DNA from: an uncultured beta proteobacterium
GTDB lineage: Bacteria; Pseudomonadota; Gammaproteobacteria; Burkholderiales; Burkholderiaceae_C
Direction of reading: 5' to 3'
DNA length: 6,349 bases
NCBI GenBank assembly: GCA_903870955.1
Contig: CAIQEX010000546.1
Coordinates: forward strand, 1-6,349
A model generated the notes under the pieces. The model ran no database searches. It was not told the origin of the DNA and worked only from the letters and a program-made list of their open reading frames with translations. The position numbers were made by a program, and so were the translations under genes. This document shows, in pieces, positions 1 through 6,047 of this stretch (position 1 is its first letter; each line of letters starts with the position of its first letter).

Positions 1-462
1 ACCGTTTCCATTGATCTGGGTTACGAGTTTGAAGTCAAGGCTAAATATGCCGAAGTCTTTGAACTGCTTTCCGACGTACCCACCTCCGCCAGCCATTTCC
101 CCAAAGTCGACAAACTGGTCGATTTGGGTGATGACACCTACCGCTGGGAAATGGAAAAAATCGGCATTGCGTCGATCAATCTGCAAACCGTTTACGCCTC
201 AAAGTATGTGTCCAACAAATCCAAAGGCTCAATCGTCTGGACGCCGGTAAAAGGCGAAGGCAATGCGCTGGTTTCAGGCAGTTGGGCTATCAAGGACAAC
301 AAGAAGTCGACCCACATTACCTTGCAGGTGCAAGGCGAACTCACCATCCCGCTGCCGGCTCTGATGAAACGCGTGGTGGGCCCGGTGGTGGAAGCCGAGT
401 TTGAAAAAGTAACCGAGCAATACATCGATAACCTCACCCGGCGTTTTGGCGGCGAAACCTGA
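1..462 (+). CDS. SRPBCC (START/polyketide-cyclase fold) family protein, 5' end cut by the window
   Basis: Frame 1 is open from the first base to a TGA at 460-462, giving 153 residues with no start codon, so only a few N-terminal residues are missing. The protein begins TVSIDLGYEFEVKA and carries the pattern of small SRPBCC proteins common in Burkholderiales: an early segment on cell-surface-free, soluble helix-grip fold lines (LLSDVPTSASHFPKVDKL, residues 22-39), then YRWEMEKIGI, a WTPVKGEGNALVSGSW strand pair (about 80-95), and a C-terminal helix ending in NLTRRFGGET. The fold normally binds a hydrophobic ligand in a deep cavity; the ligand here is unknown and I do not assign a pathway. There is no signal peptide or membrane segment in the visible part, so it is probably cytoplasmic. 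Its last 17 bp are shared with the start of the downstream dihydrouridine synthase gene on the same strand, which suggests co-transcription and translational coupling. The family call is from recognition of conserved segments. Confidence 0.82.
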   Translation, partial: TVSIDLGYEFEVKAKYAEVFELLSDVPTSASHFPKVDKLVDLGDDTYRWEMEKIGIASINLQTVYASKYVSNKSKGSIVWTPVKGEGNALVSGSWAIKDNKKSTHITLQVQGELTIPLPALMKRVVGPVVEAEFEKVTEQYIDNLTRRFGGET

Positions 463-1456
463 CTCCCTGATTCTGGCGCCCATGGAGGGCCTGCTGGACT
501 TTGTGCTGCGCGACATTCTCACTCGCTCGGGCGGCGTCGACCGCTGCGTGTCCGAATTCATCCGCGTCACCAACACGCTGTTGCCGGCCCGTACCTTTGA
601 GCGCATCGTGCCCGAATTGCACAACGGCGGACGCACCTTTGCGGGTGTGCCGGTGCGTCCCCAATTGCTGGGCTCGGACCCGGTTTGCCTGGCCGAAAAC
701 GCGGCCGTCCTGTCCGGTTTGGGACCTTTTGGGGTGGACCTGAATTTTGGCTGCCCGGCCAAGGTCGTCAACCGCCACGGTGGCGGTGCTGCCCTGCTGG
801 AAGACCCTGAGTTGCTGACGCGCATCGTGGCGGCCGTGCGGCGCGCGGTGCCGGCCCACATGCCGGTTTCAGCCAAGATGCGCTTAGGCTTGCACGATGA
901 CAAACGCGCTGAAGAGTGCGCCTTGGCATTGGAGGCCGGTGGCGCGCAAGAACTGGTGGTGCATGCGCGCACCAAGGCCGATGCCTACCGACCGCCAGCC
1001 TACTGGGAGCGCATTGCCGACATTTGCAGCGTGGTCAAGATTCCGGTGATTGCCAATGGTGAAATCTGGACCGTGCAGGATGCCCAGCGTTGCCAGGAAC
1101 TCTCGGGCTGCCAGACGCTGATGTTGGGTCGCGGCATGGTGACGGACCCGGGTCTGGCCCTGGCGATCGCAGCGGGAGTCGCACCTGCGCTGGACGCCTC
1201 GAACGACGATGCACCCCACCTGGCCTGGCCCACCTTGTTGCCCTTGCTGGCCGACTTCTGGCATCTGGTGCGCACCCGCCTGGATCGCAAAAAACAGGCC
1301 GGTCGACTTAAACAGTGGCTGAATTTTCTACGCCGACGCTACCCGCAAGCACACATCGCTTACCTGGAATTGCGCACCATCGATGACCCGGTGCTGATCG
1401 ACCACTGGATGGCCCACCGGGCGCCATCCGAAGCGATTCTTAGAGCGGCCGCTTGA
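446..1456 (+). CDS. dusC: tRNA-dihydrouridine synthase, DusC-type (U16)
   Basis: An FMN-dependent enzyme that reduces uridine to 5,6-dihydrouridine in the tRNA D-loop using NADPH; the DusC subfamily acts on U16. The 336-residue product is close to the usual DusC length (about 315). Visible motifs: LAPMEG at 10-15 (FMN-binding start of the TIM barrel), NFGCPAKVVNRHGGGAAL at 100-117 with catalytic Cys103, SAKMRLG at 142-148 with Lys144, VVHARTKADAYRPP at 171-184 with His173, IPVIANGEIW at 199-208 and LMLGRGMVTDPG at 225-236 (phosphate binding). The C-terminal helical domain has GRLKQWLNFLRRRYP (286-300), typical of DusC rather than DusA or DusB. Start: in-frame stops at 362, 365 and 410 leave TTG at 446 as the first plausible start. 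The ATG at 482 lies inside LAPMEG and would delete the flavin-binding strand, so I reject it. No clear Shine-Dalgarno precedes TTG, consistent with coupling to the overlapping upstream gene. The 3' end overlaps the convergent acetyltransferase gene by 17 bp. Confidence 0.93.
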   Translation: MAAKPDSLILAPMEGLLDFVLRDILTRSGGVDRCVSEFIRVTNTLLPARTFERIVPELHNGGRTFAGVPVRPQLLGSDPVCLAENAAVLSGLGPFGVDLNFGCPAKVVNRHGGGAALLEDPELLTRIVAAVRRAVPAHMPVSAKMRLGLHDDKRAEECALALEAGGAQELVVHARTKADAYRPPAYWERIADICSVVKIPVIANGEIWTVQDAQRCQELSGCQTLMLGRGMVTDPGLALAIAAGVAPALDASNDDAPHLAWPTLLPLLADFWHLVRTRLDRKKQAGRLKQWLNFLRRRYPQAHIAYLELRTIDDPVLIDHWMAHRAPSEAILRAAA

Positions 1457-1967
1457 GGCGAATTTCTTCGACCTTGATACCGCCAATGGCCACAGTTTTG
1501 GCACTGGCCATTTCGCGCTTCAACCCGGCCAATTCAAAGAAGCGCAAGGCGCGGTCATTGGTAATCGGCACCCACACGCTGACGTGGGTGCAACCCTCGT
1601 CCTGCAGGCCTTCGCGCGCGGCGTCCCACAAAGCCAGGCCTACGCCCCGGCCCCAATGGTTGGTCGCCACATACATGGCCCATATTTCACCCATGGTCTG
1701 GGGTGTGCCTTTGTCGCGGCTGCGGTCAAAGCCTACAAAGCCGACGATTTTGTCTTCATCCAAAGCGACGTGCACCTGCGGCTCGCTGTATTCAATCGCT
1801 TCGCGCCAATAGGCCTGGCGCTTTTCAAGAGGCACGGTCGGTAGCGGTGTATCCGTAACGAGTGTGGTCTTGAAGGCATCGCGAACCGTGGCGTTGTGTA
1901 GTTCGGCGATTTGTTTGGCATCGCGCAAAGTTGCGGGGCGCACTTGAAAGGTTGTCGTACTGGACAT
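1440..1967 (-). CDS. GNAT family N-acetyltransferase (YncA/phosphinothricin-acetyltransferase-like)
   Basis: The 175-residue product is a single GNAT domain, expected to transfer an acetyl group from acetyl-CoA to an amine in the cytoplasm; the substrate cannot be read from sequence. Segments in order: FQVRPATLRDAKQIAELHN at the N-terminus (strand 1 and helix 1), VHVALDEDKIVGFVGF at 65-80 (strands 2-3), GEIWAMYVATNHWGRGVGLAL at 93-113 (strand 4 and the acetyl-CoA pyrophosphate loop, motif A), then VSVWVPITNDRALRFFELAGL at 129-149 (motif B, with the usual N..A..F(F/Y)E..G pattern) and VEEIRLKRPL at the end. Motif A reads W-G-R-G-V-G, so Trp replaces the usual Gln/Arg at the first position while both loop glycines are kept. 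The pattern resembles L-amino-acid/phosphinothricin acetyltransferases, but substrate assignment from this is weak. ATG at 1967 is the first start that keeps strand 1; the ribosome-binding site is weak. Its end overlaps the convergent dus gene by 17 bp. Confidence 0.88.
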   Translation of the reverse strand: MSSTTTFQVRPATLRDAKQIAELHNATVRDAFKTTLVTDTPLPTVPLEKRQAYWREAIEYSEPQVHVALDEDKIVGFVGFDRSRDKGTPQTMGEIWAMYVATNHWGRGVGLALWDAAREGLQDEGCTHVSVWVPITNDRALRFFELAGLKREMASAKTVAIGGIKVEEIRLKRPL

Positions 1968-1990
1968 GGGTAACTAATGATCGGAAACAG

Positions 1991-2019
1991 ATTACAAAGA
2001 TATGAATTGTCGCCGTAAA
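1991..2019 (-). promoter_or_regulatory. candidate sigma70 promoter for the acetyltransferase gene
   Basis: Read on the minus strand, TTTACG (2019-2014, 4 of 6 matches to TTGACA) is followed by exactly 17 nt and then TGTAAT (1996-1991, 5 of 6 matches to TATAAT). This would start a transcript about 15-20 nt ahead of the ATG at 1967. It fits the need for a promoter between the terminator of the chemoreceptor gene and the acetyltransferase gene. The match is by eye only. Confidence 0.38.
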
Positions 2020-2061
2020 AGCAAATGAGCACCTATTCAAACAGTCGCAACAACGGCGACT
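2009..2061. repeat. nested inverted repeats upstream of the acetyltransferase gene
   Basis: GTCGCCGT (2009-2016) and ACGGCGAC (2053-2060) are a perfect 8-bp inverted repeat separated by 36 nt. The right arm also takes part in a second, tighter repeat: AGTCGC (2043-2048) with GCGACT (2056-2061) and a 7-nt loop. The two pairings exclude each other. The left arm overlaps the candidate -35 element, so this could be an operator, a remnant structure or chance. Confidence 0.35.
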
Positions 2062-2096
2062 CAGGAATACGTGGGGCCAAGCTGACGACGGGCCGC

Positions 2097-2168
2097 AAAA
2101 AAGCGGTCAGGAGTGGTCATAAAGCGAATGCTATTTGGACTGGCATCCTTCTATGCGCCAGACCGCTT
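2097..2168 (-). terminator. candidate intrinsic terminator of the chemoreceptor gene
   Basis: Six bases after the TAG stop of the chemoreceptor gene, the minus strand has AAGCGGTC (2168-2161) and, 52 nt later, its perfect complement GACCGCTT (2108-2101) running into a T6 tract (2102-2097). The stem is GC-rich and is followed by U residues in the RNA, as in a rho-independent terminator. The loop is unusually long, but it can form a small inner stem (TGGCG with TGCCA), giving a branched structure. On the plus strand there is no T-tract after the stem, so it would act only for the minus strand. Confidence 0.45.
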
Positions 2169-2174
2169 AAGTTG

Positions 2175-3947
2175 CTAAAAGGTTTCCCATTCTTCGTCAT
2201 CGGCCTTGCTGGTCTGATGGGAAATGGCGGCCGGCTTGGGTGCAGCCTGGCTAATGGGTTTCGCCGCGGCCTGGCTGATCGGTCTGGGTGCGGCGACCTT
2301 TTTTGGCGCCGTGGGCTTCGACAATGCCGGGCGCTTTGGAGCACTCGCAAATGCCACGGGACGTGCTTGGACCGCGCGCTGCACGGGTGCCCTGCGTGTC
2401 GCTTCACCCTCGATCAGCTTGAAGGTAGCGACCACTTGAACCAAATCCTGGGCCTGGCTCTTCAGGCTGCTGGCTGCAGCGGCCATTTGTTCGACCAGTG
2501 CCGCATTTTGCTGCGTCGCTTGGTCCATGTGATTGACGGCTTCACCGACCTGGGAAACGCCGGCCGACTGTTCTGAACTGGCCGCACTGATTTCACCCAT
2601 GATGTCGGTTACGCGGCGAATGCTGCCGACGATTTCGGCCATGGTCTCCCCGGCCTTGTCGACCAGCGCGGTGCCCTGCTCGACGCGATCGACACTCGCA
2701 TTGATCAGGGATTTGATCTCTTTGGCCGCATCCGCGCTGCGTCCGGCCAGGCTGCGCACTTCGGACGCCACCACCGCAAACCCGCGACCCTGTTCACCGG
2801 CACGGGCCGCCTCCACTGCGGCGTTCAGCGCCAGGATGTTGGTCTGGAATGCGATACCGTCGATCACCCCAATGATGTCGGCAATGCGGCGCGAAGAATC
2901 GTTGATGCCCTTCATCGTCTCCACGACCTGCCCCACCACTTCACCACCGGACACGGCCACATGCGAGGCGCTGAGTGCCAGCGCATTGGCCTGGCGGGCG
3001 TTGTCGGCGTTCTGCTTCACCTGAGAGCCGAGTTCCTCCATCGAAGACGCGGTCTGCTCTAGCGCACTGGCCTGCTGCTCGGTGCGTGAGGACAGGTCAT
3101 GGTTGCCTTGCGCAATTTCAGCGCTGGCAGTGGCCACGTTTTCCGAACCTTGGCGCACATTGGTCACAATAGTTTTGAGCGTTCCCAACATATGATCCAG
3201 CGCGCTGGCCAGACTGCCCGTGTTGGTGGAGCCATGGGTAAAGTTGTGCGTCAGATCACCGTCGGCAATCCGGTGGGCCAAGGCCGTGGCTTCACGCAAT
3301 TCCATTCCCAGTTGGCCCGTAATGCTGCGGGAAACCCATTGCGTCAGTAACGCCAACAAAAAGCCACCCACTACGATCGAAGCGATCATTAACATGCGGG
3401 AGTTGTGAATCTCAGAGTCAATTGCCAGGTCGAGCGTTTTTGCCTCCTGGACTAGCCTCTCGTCCAATTTTGAGTACGCTTCATCGAACCGATCAATCTG
3501 CTTGTCCACCGCATCGTCTACCGGACCAATATCGTCGCGGGGCGCATTGGCTTTGGCAAGTTCCAGGTATTTGCCTTCATACAACCTGCGAATTTCCTGA
3601 TAGGCCGCCATCGCCTCCTGCAAAGCGGCCTTTTCTTCGGACGAGGTCGCGATCTTATTTGCAAAAGCAAACGACGCATCAAACTCTGCCCGGCTGTCCG
3701 CCCATTTCTTCTGCACATCATCAAAGTTGCGGTTGATGTAAGTGTCCGCAATGACCCGGTACGCCTGGGCCCCCAAATTGGAATCATGCTTTATCTGGGC
3801 TGCAGCTTCGGCCATTATCCGTCCCTGATCTTGCATCGTTGCCAACCGGTTCATAACCGTCCAGTTAATGATGGCCAACATCAGCATGACCACCAGCGAG
3901 GCGCCGACAATGGCATAGAGACGTTGGGAGACTGTGTATTGATTCAT
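2175..3947 (-). CDS. methyl-accepting chemotaxis protein with C-terminal EWETF pentapeptide (Tsr/Tar type)
   Basis: An inner-membrane chemoreceptor of 590 residues that controls CheA/CheW and so flagellar rotation. Layout: TM1 about 10-30; periplasmic region about 34-184, mostly helical and probably a four-helix-bundle sensor; TM2 about 185-204; HAMP about 205-258; coiled-coil signalling domain about 265-510. The hairpin tip is canonical ([20 protein letters not shown], 362-381, then [17 protein letters not shown] to 398). By alignment with Tsr the methylation sites are probably Gln291, Gln298 and Glu305, with a further one near Glu459; the two Gln would need CheB deamidation. A Pro/Ala/Lys-rich linker (about 515-580) leads to EWETF (586-590), which matches the NWETF tether for CheR/CheB in E. 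coli Tsr. The frame stays open to 4199, but those 84 extra residues overlap the cytochrome gene and do not look like receptor, so I take ATG at 3947 (GAG upstream), which starts [10 protein letters not shown] just before TM1. The ligand is unknown. Confidence 0.95.
   Translation of the reverse strand: MNQYTVSQRLYAIVGASLVVMLMLAIINWTVMNRLATMQDQGRIMAEAAAQIKHDSNLGAQAYRVIADTYINRNFDDVQKKWADSRAEFDASFAFANKIATSSEEKAALQEAMAAYQEIRRLYEGKYLELAKANAPRDDIGPVDDAVDKQIDRFDEAYSKLDERLVQEAKTLDLAIDSEIHNSRMLMIASIVVGGFLLALLTQWVSRSITGQLGMELREATALAHRIADGDLTHNFTHGSTNTGSLASALDHMLGTLKTIVTNVRQGSENVATASAEIAQGNHDLSSRTEQQASALEQTASSMEELGSQVKQNADNARQANALALSASHVAVSGGEVVGQVVETMKGINDSSRRIADIIGVIDGIAFQTNILALNAAVEAARAGEQGRGFAVVASEVRSLAGRSADAAKEIKSLINASVDRVEQGTALVDKAGETMAEIVGSIRRVTDIMGEISAASSEQSAGVSQVGEAVNHMDQATQQNAALVEQMAAAASSLKSQAQDLVQVVATFKLIEGEATRRAPVQRAVQARPVAFASAPKRPALSKPTAPKKVAAPRPISQAAAKPISQAAPKPAAISHQTSKADDEEWETF
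2242..2289 (-). repeat. two-copy 24-bp tandem repeat encoding (R/K)PISQAA in the receptor linker
   Basis: Plus-strand 2242-2265 and 2266-2289 begin with the near-identical segments GCAGCCTGGCTAATGGG and GCGGCCTGGCTGATCGG. On the coding strand they give RPISQAAA and KPISQAAP (receptor residues about 555-570), and a degenerate third unit, KPAAISHQ, follows. The repeat lies in the flexible tether between the signalling domain and the EWETF pentapeptide, so copy number would change tether length without touching a folded domain. Confidence 0.6.
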
Positions 3948-4083
3948 ATAACTCGGTTCAAGTTGAATGAAGAAAATCGGAAAAATGTGCAGTGCTAGTC
4001 CAAGCGCAATGTAACCGGATTCTGCCCTCTGAAAAGGCAAAATACAAACCTTGCACAAAGTGCAATGCGGTAAGCTTCCCGAC
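3948..4083. promoter_or_regulatory. divergent intergenic region between chemoreceptor and cytochrome genes
   Basis: These 136 bp must hold the promoters of both divergent genes. The region is less GC-rich than the flanking genes, with A-rich stretches (3971-3985 and 4032-4046). I see no strong sigma70 hexamer pair in either direction; AATACAAA near 4041-4048 could serve as a -10 for the cytochrome gene but lacks a convincing -35. Its clearest ordered element is the palindrome at 4051-4065, listed separately. Confidence 0.55.
4051..4065. promoter_or_regulatory. perfect palindrome TTGCAC-AAA-GTGCAA, possible operator or leader hairpin
   Basis: Two perfect 6-bp arms flank three A residues, 18 bp ahead of the cytochrome ATG at 4084. 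As DNA it has the size and symmetry of a dimeric repressor or activator site. As RNA it would form a short hairpin just upstream of the ribosome-binding region of the cytochrome mRNA. It is not the FNR/Anr consensus (TTGAT-N4-ATCAA), because the half-sites and the spacing differ. The protein that binds, if any, is unknown. Confidence 0.45.
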
Positions 4084-5976
4084 ATGATTTCCAGGTTGCT
4101 GCGTTGGCTGATTCCCGTTCTCCTCTTGAGTGTCTGCATCAGTGCACAAGCAGCCCGAGCCTTCGAAGACACCATGGCACAGCGCGCCCGCGCGTGCACG
4201 GGTTGCCATGGCGAACAGGGGCGCGCAGGGCCGGATGGCTATTACCCGCGCCTGGCCGGCAAGCCAGCCGCCTACCTGTACCAACAACTACTTAGTTTTC
4301 GCGATGGACGCCGCCAATATGCCCCGATGGCGGCGTTGTTAAGCAACCTGGATGACAACTATTTACGGGCAATCGCAGACTATTTTTCGGCGCTGTCCGT
4401 GCCCTATGCTGCGGCCAAAACGGCACCGCCCAACGCCACCATCCTGGGGCATGGACGCAAGCTCGCGATGGAGGGTAACCCAGCCCAGCGCGTGCCCGCC
4501 TGCACGCAATGCCACGGCGACAAATTGACCGGCGTCAACCCCGATATTCCGGGGCTGCTGGGGCTGCCGCCAGACTACATCAACGCCCAACTCGGCAACT
4601 GGCGGACCGGTCGGCGTGGAACCGCTGCGCCCGACTGCATGGCCGCAGTGGCCAAGCGACTGACAGAGACCGACATCCATGCCGTATCGCATTGGCTGTC
4701 ATCACAGCCGGTCCCGCTGCATGCGCGTGCAGCTGACCAGAAACCGCCGCCTGGCCCGATTGCGCTCGAAGTGCAGTGTGCCGCGTTCACCCGTGTAGAA
4801 GCATCACCCGTGACATTGGCAACAGCTGAGCCACGCGGCGCATACCTCGCGCGCCTGGGCAATTGCGCCCATTGCCACACGGCACGTGGCGGCATGCCCT
4901 ATGCCGGTGGACGCGCCATTGACACGCCCTTTGGGGTCGTGTTCAGCAGCAACATCAGCCCGGATCCACTGCATGGCATCGGCACCTGGAGTTCAGAAGA
5001 CTTCTGGCGTGCGTTGCACCATGGCGAAAGCAAAGACGGGCGCTTGCTCTATCCGGCATTTCCCTACACCAGCTTCACCCACATCAGCCGGGCGGATTCC
5101 GATGCACTTTTTGCGTATCTGAATACTTTGCCTGCCCAACCCCGTGCCAATCAAGCCCACGCATTGCGCTGGCCTTTCAGCACCCAAATTGCATTGCGTG
5201 TCTGGCGCCTGCTATTTTTCAGCGCCGCACCGGCTACCGCGGAAAGTGGCAACTTGACCCCGACCGGCAACCAGCAATTTCAGCGCGGCGAATATCTGGT
5301 GCAAGGCCTGGGGCACTGCATGGAGTGCCATGGTGCGCGCAATGGACTTGGAGCCCTGTCGGGCTCGGCGCTGGGTGGTGTGCTGTCAGGCGATGCGTGG
5401 TTTGCGCCTTCGCTCCACGACACGGCACAAGCCTCGGTGGCCACCTGGAGCGTGGAGGACATCGCGCGCTTCCTGCAAACCGGCGGGAACGAAAAAGCCA
5501 TCGCCCAAGGCCCGATGTCCGACGTGATTCAGCATGGCACCCAGTTCCTGACCGATGCCGATGCACTGGCCATGGCGCTTTACCTCAAGTCCTTGCCGCA
5601 AACTCCGCCCCCTGTTGCGCGCGGGGTGCCGGCCGGCACCAACCTGTCTGCAGGTGCCAAACTGTATGAAACCCACTGCGCCGATTGCCATGGCTTGCAG
5701 GGCCAAGGCCGCGCCAAGGCCTACCCGGCATTGGCTGGCAACCGCGCAGTGCTGATGGCCAAATCCAACAACCTGATTCACACGGTGTTGCAAGGTGGTT
5801 TTGCTGCGACCACCCAAGGCAACCCGCGACCCTTTGGCATGCCGCCCTTTATGCTGCAGTTGAACGACCGGCAAATTGCCGATGTGCTGACCTATGTGCG
5901 CAACGCGTGGGGCAATCACGCGGCTGCCGTAAGCGAGTTTGATATAAATGCGTTACGTCGTTCCCAGACTCCTTAA
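4084..5976 (+). CDS. secreted pentahaem c-type cytochrome: dihaem c4-like module fused to trihaem AdhB-like dehydrogenase cytochrome subunit
   Basis: A 630-residue periplasmic electron carrier. Residues 1-23 form a signal peptide ([19 protein letters not shown], likely cleavage after AQA); LSVC is not a good lipobox. Five CXXCH sites bind covalent haem: C38-H42, C140-H144, C261-H265, C412-H416 and C532-H536. Domains 1-2 (about 28-207) look like cytochrome c4/c553 ([19 protein letters not shown], Met82 and Met186 as likely axial ligands). A Pro-rich linker follows (208-249). Domains 3-5 (about 250-612) match the trihaem subunit of alcohol, gluconate and related dehydrogenases ([20 protein letters not shown], 275-293; [17 protein letters not shown], 308-324), with Met478 and Met586 as likely ligands for haems 4 and 5. 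Haem 3 has Phe326 where Met is often found. There is no C-terminal membrane helix. Start: ATG 4084 gives the signal peptide directly; TTG 4051 would add 11 polar residues. GGTAAG at 4070-4075 may be the ribosome-binding site. The dehydrogenase partner is not in the window. Confidence 0.9.
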   Translation: MISRLLRWLIPVLLLSVCISAQAARAFEDTMAQRARACTGCHGEQGRAGPDGYYPRLAGKPAAYLYQQLLSFRDGRRQYAPMAALLSNLDDNYLRAIADYFSALSVPYAAAKTAPPNATILGHGRKLAMEGNPAQRVPACTQCHGDKLTGVNPDIPGLLGLPPDYINAQLGNWRTGRRGTAAPDCMAAVAKRLTETDIHAVSHWLSSQPVPLHARAADQKPPPGPIALEVQCAAFTRVEASPVTLATAEPRGAYLARLGNCAHCHTARGGMPYAGGRAIDTPFGVVFSSNISPDPLHGIGTWSSEDFWRALHHGESKDGRLLYPAFPYTSFTHISRADSDALFAYLNTLPAQPRANQAHALRWPFSTQIALRVWRLLFFSAAPATAESGNLTPTGNQQFQRGEYLVQGLGHCMECHGARNGLGALSGSALGGVLSGDAWFAPSLHDTAQASVATWSVEDIARFLQTGGNEKAIAQGPMSDVIQHGTQFLTDADALAMALYLKSLPQTPPPVARGVPAGTNLSAGAKLYETHCADCHGLQGQGRAKAYPALAGNRAVLMAKSNNLIHTVLQGGFAATTQGNPRPFGMPPFMLQLNDRQIADVLTYVRNAWGNHAAAVSEFDINALRRSQTP

Positions 5977-6047
5977 ACTCCAGCGCATGTCCACACCCTG
6001 TACCGCCCCATGCCTGGTTTCCACCGCAGCGCGCAAGGCCCGTACCC

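Noticed and set aside
274..975. 233-residue minus-strand frame across the SRPBCC/dus junction
   Set aside because: It runs opposite two well-supported genes and its translation is Arg/Ser/Thr-rich with no conserved motif.
2025..3024. Long plus-strand frames (2025-2576 and 2533-3024) antisense to the chemoreceptor
   Set aside because: They mirror the strong codon bias of a conserved receptor gene, have no recognisable motif and no good ribosome-binding site.
3973..3982. TTCCGATTTT on the minus strand as a sigma28 (flagellar) -10 for the chemoreceptor
   Set aside because: It only partly matches GCCGATAA and no TAAA-type -35 is found at the expected distance.
4051..4065. FNR/Anr site for oxygen control of the cytochrome
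   Set aside because: The half-sites read TTGCA and TGCAA with five bases between, not TTGAT and ATCAA with four.
4084..4152. Lipoprotein signal in the cytochrome (Cys18)
   Set aside because: The residues before Cys18 (LSV) do not fit the lipobox, which needs Gly, Ala or Ser just before Cys, whereas AQA at 21-23 is a good signal peptidase I site.
3948..4199. 84-residue N-terminal extension of the chemoreceptor frame
   Set aside because: It overlaps the cytochrome start region and encodes Cys/Arg-rich sequence unlike a receptor N-terminus. ATG 3947 places TM1 about ten residues from the start, as in known receptors.
5386..5919. 177-residue minus-strand frame inside the cytochrome gene
   Set aside because: It is the shadow of a conserved coding strand; the translation is low-complexity His/Gly/Arg-rich with no known pattern.
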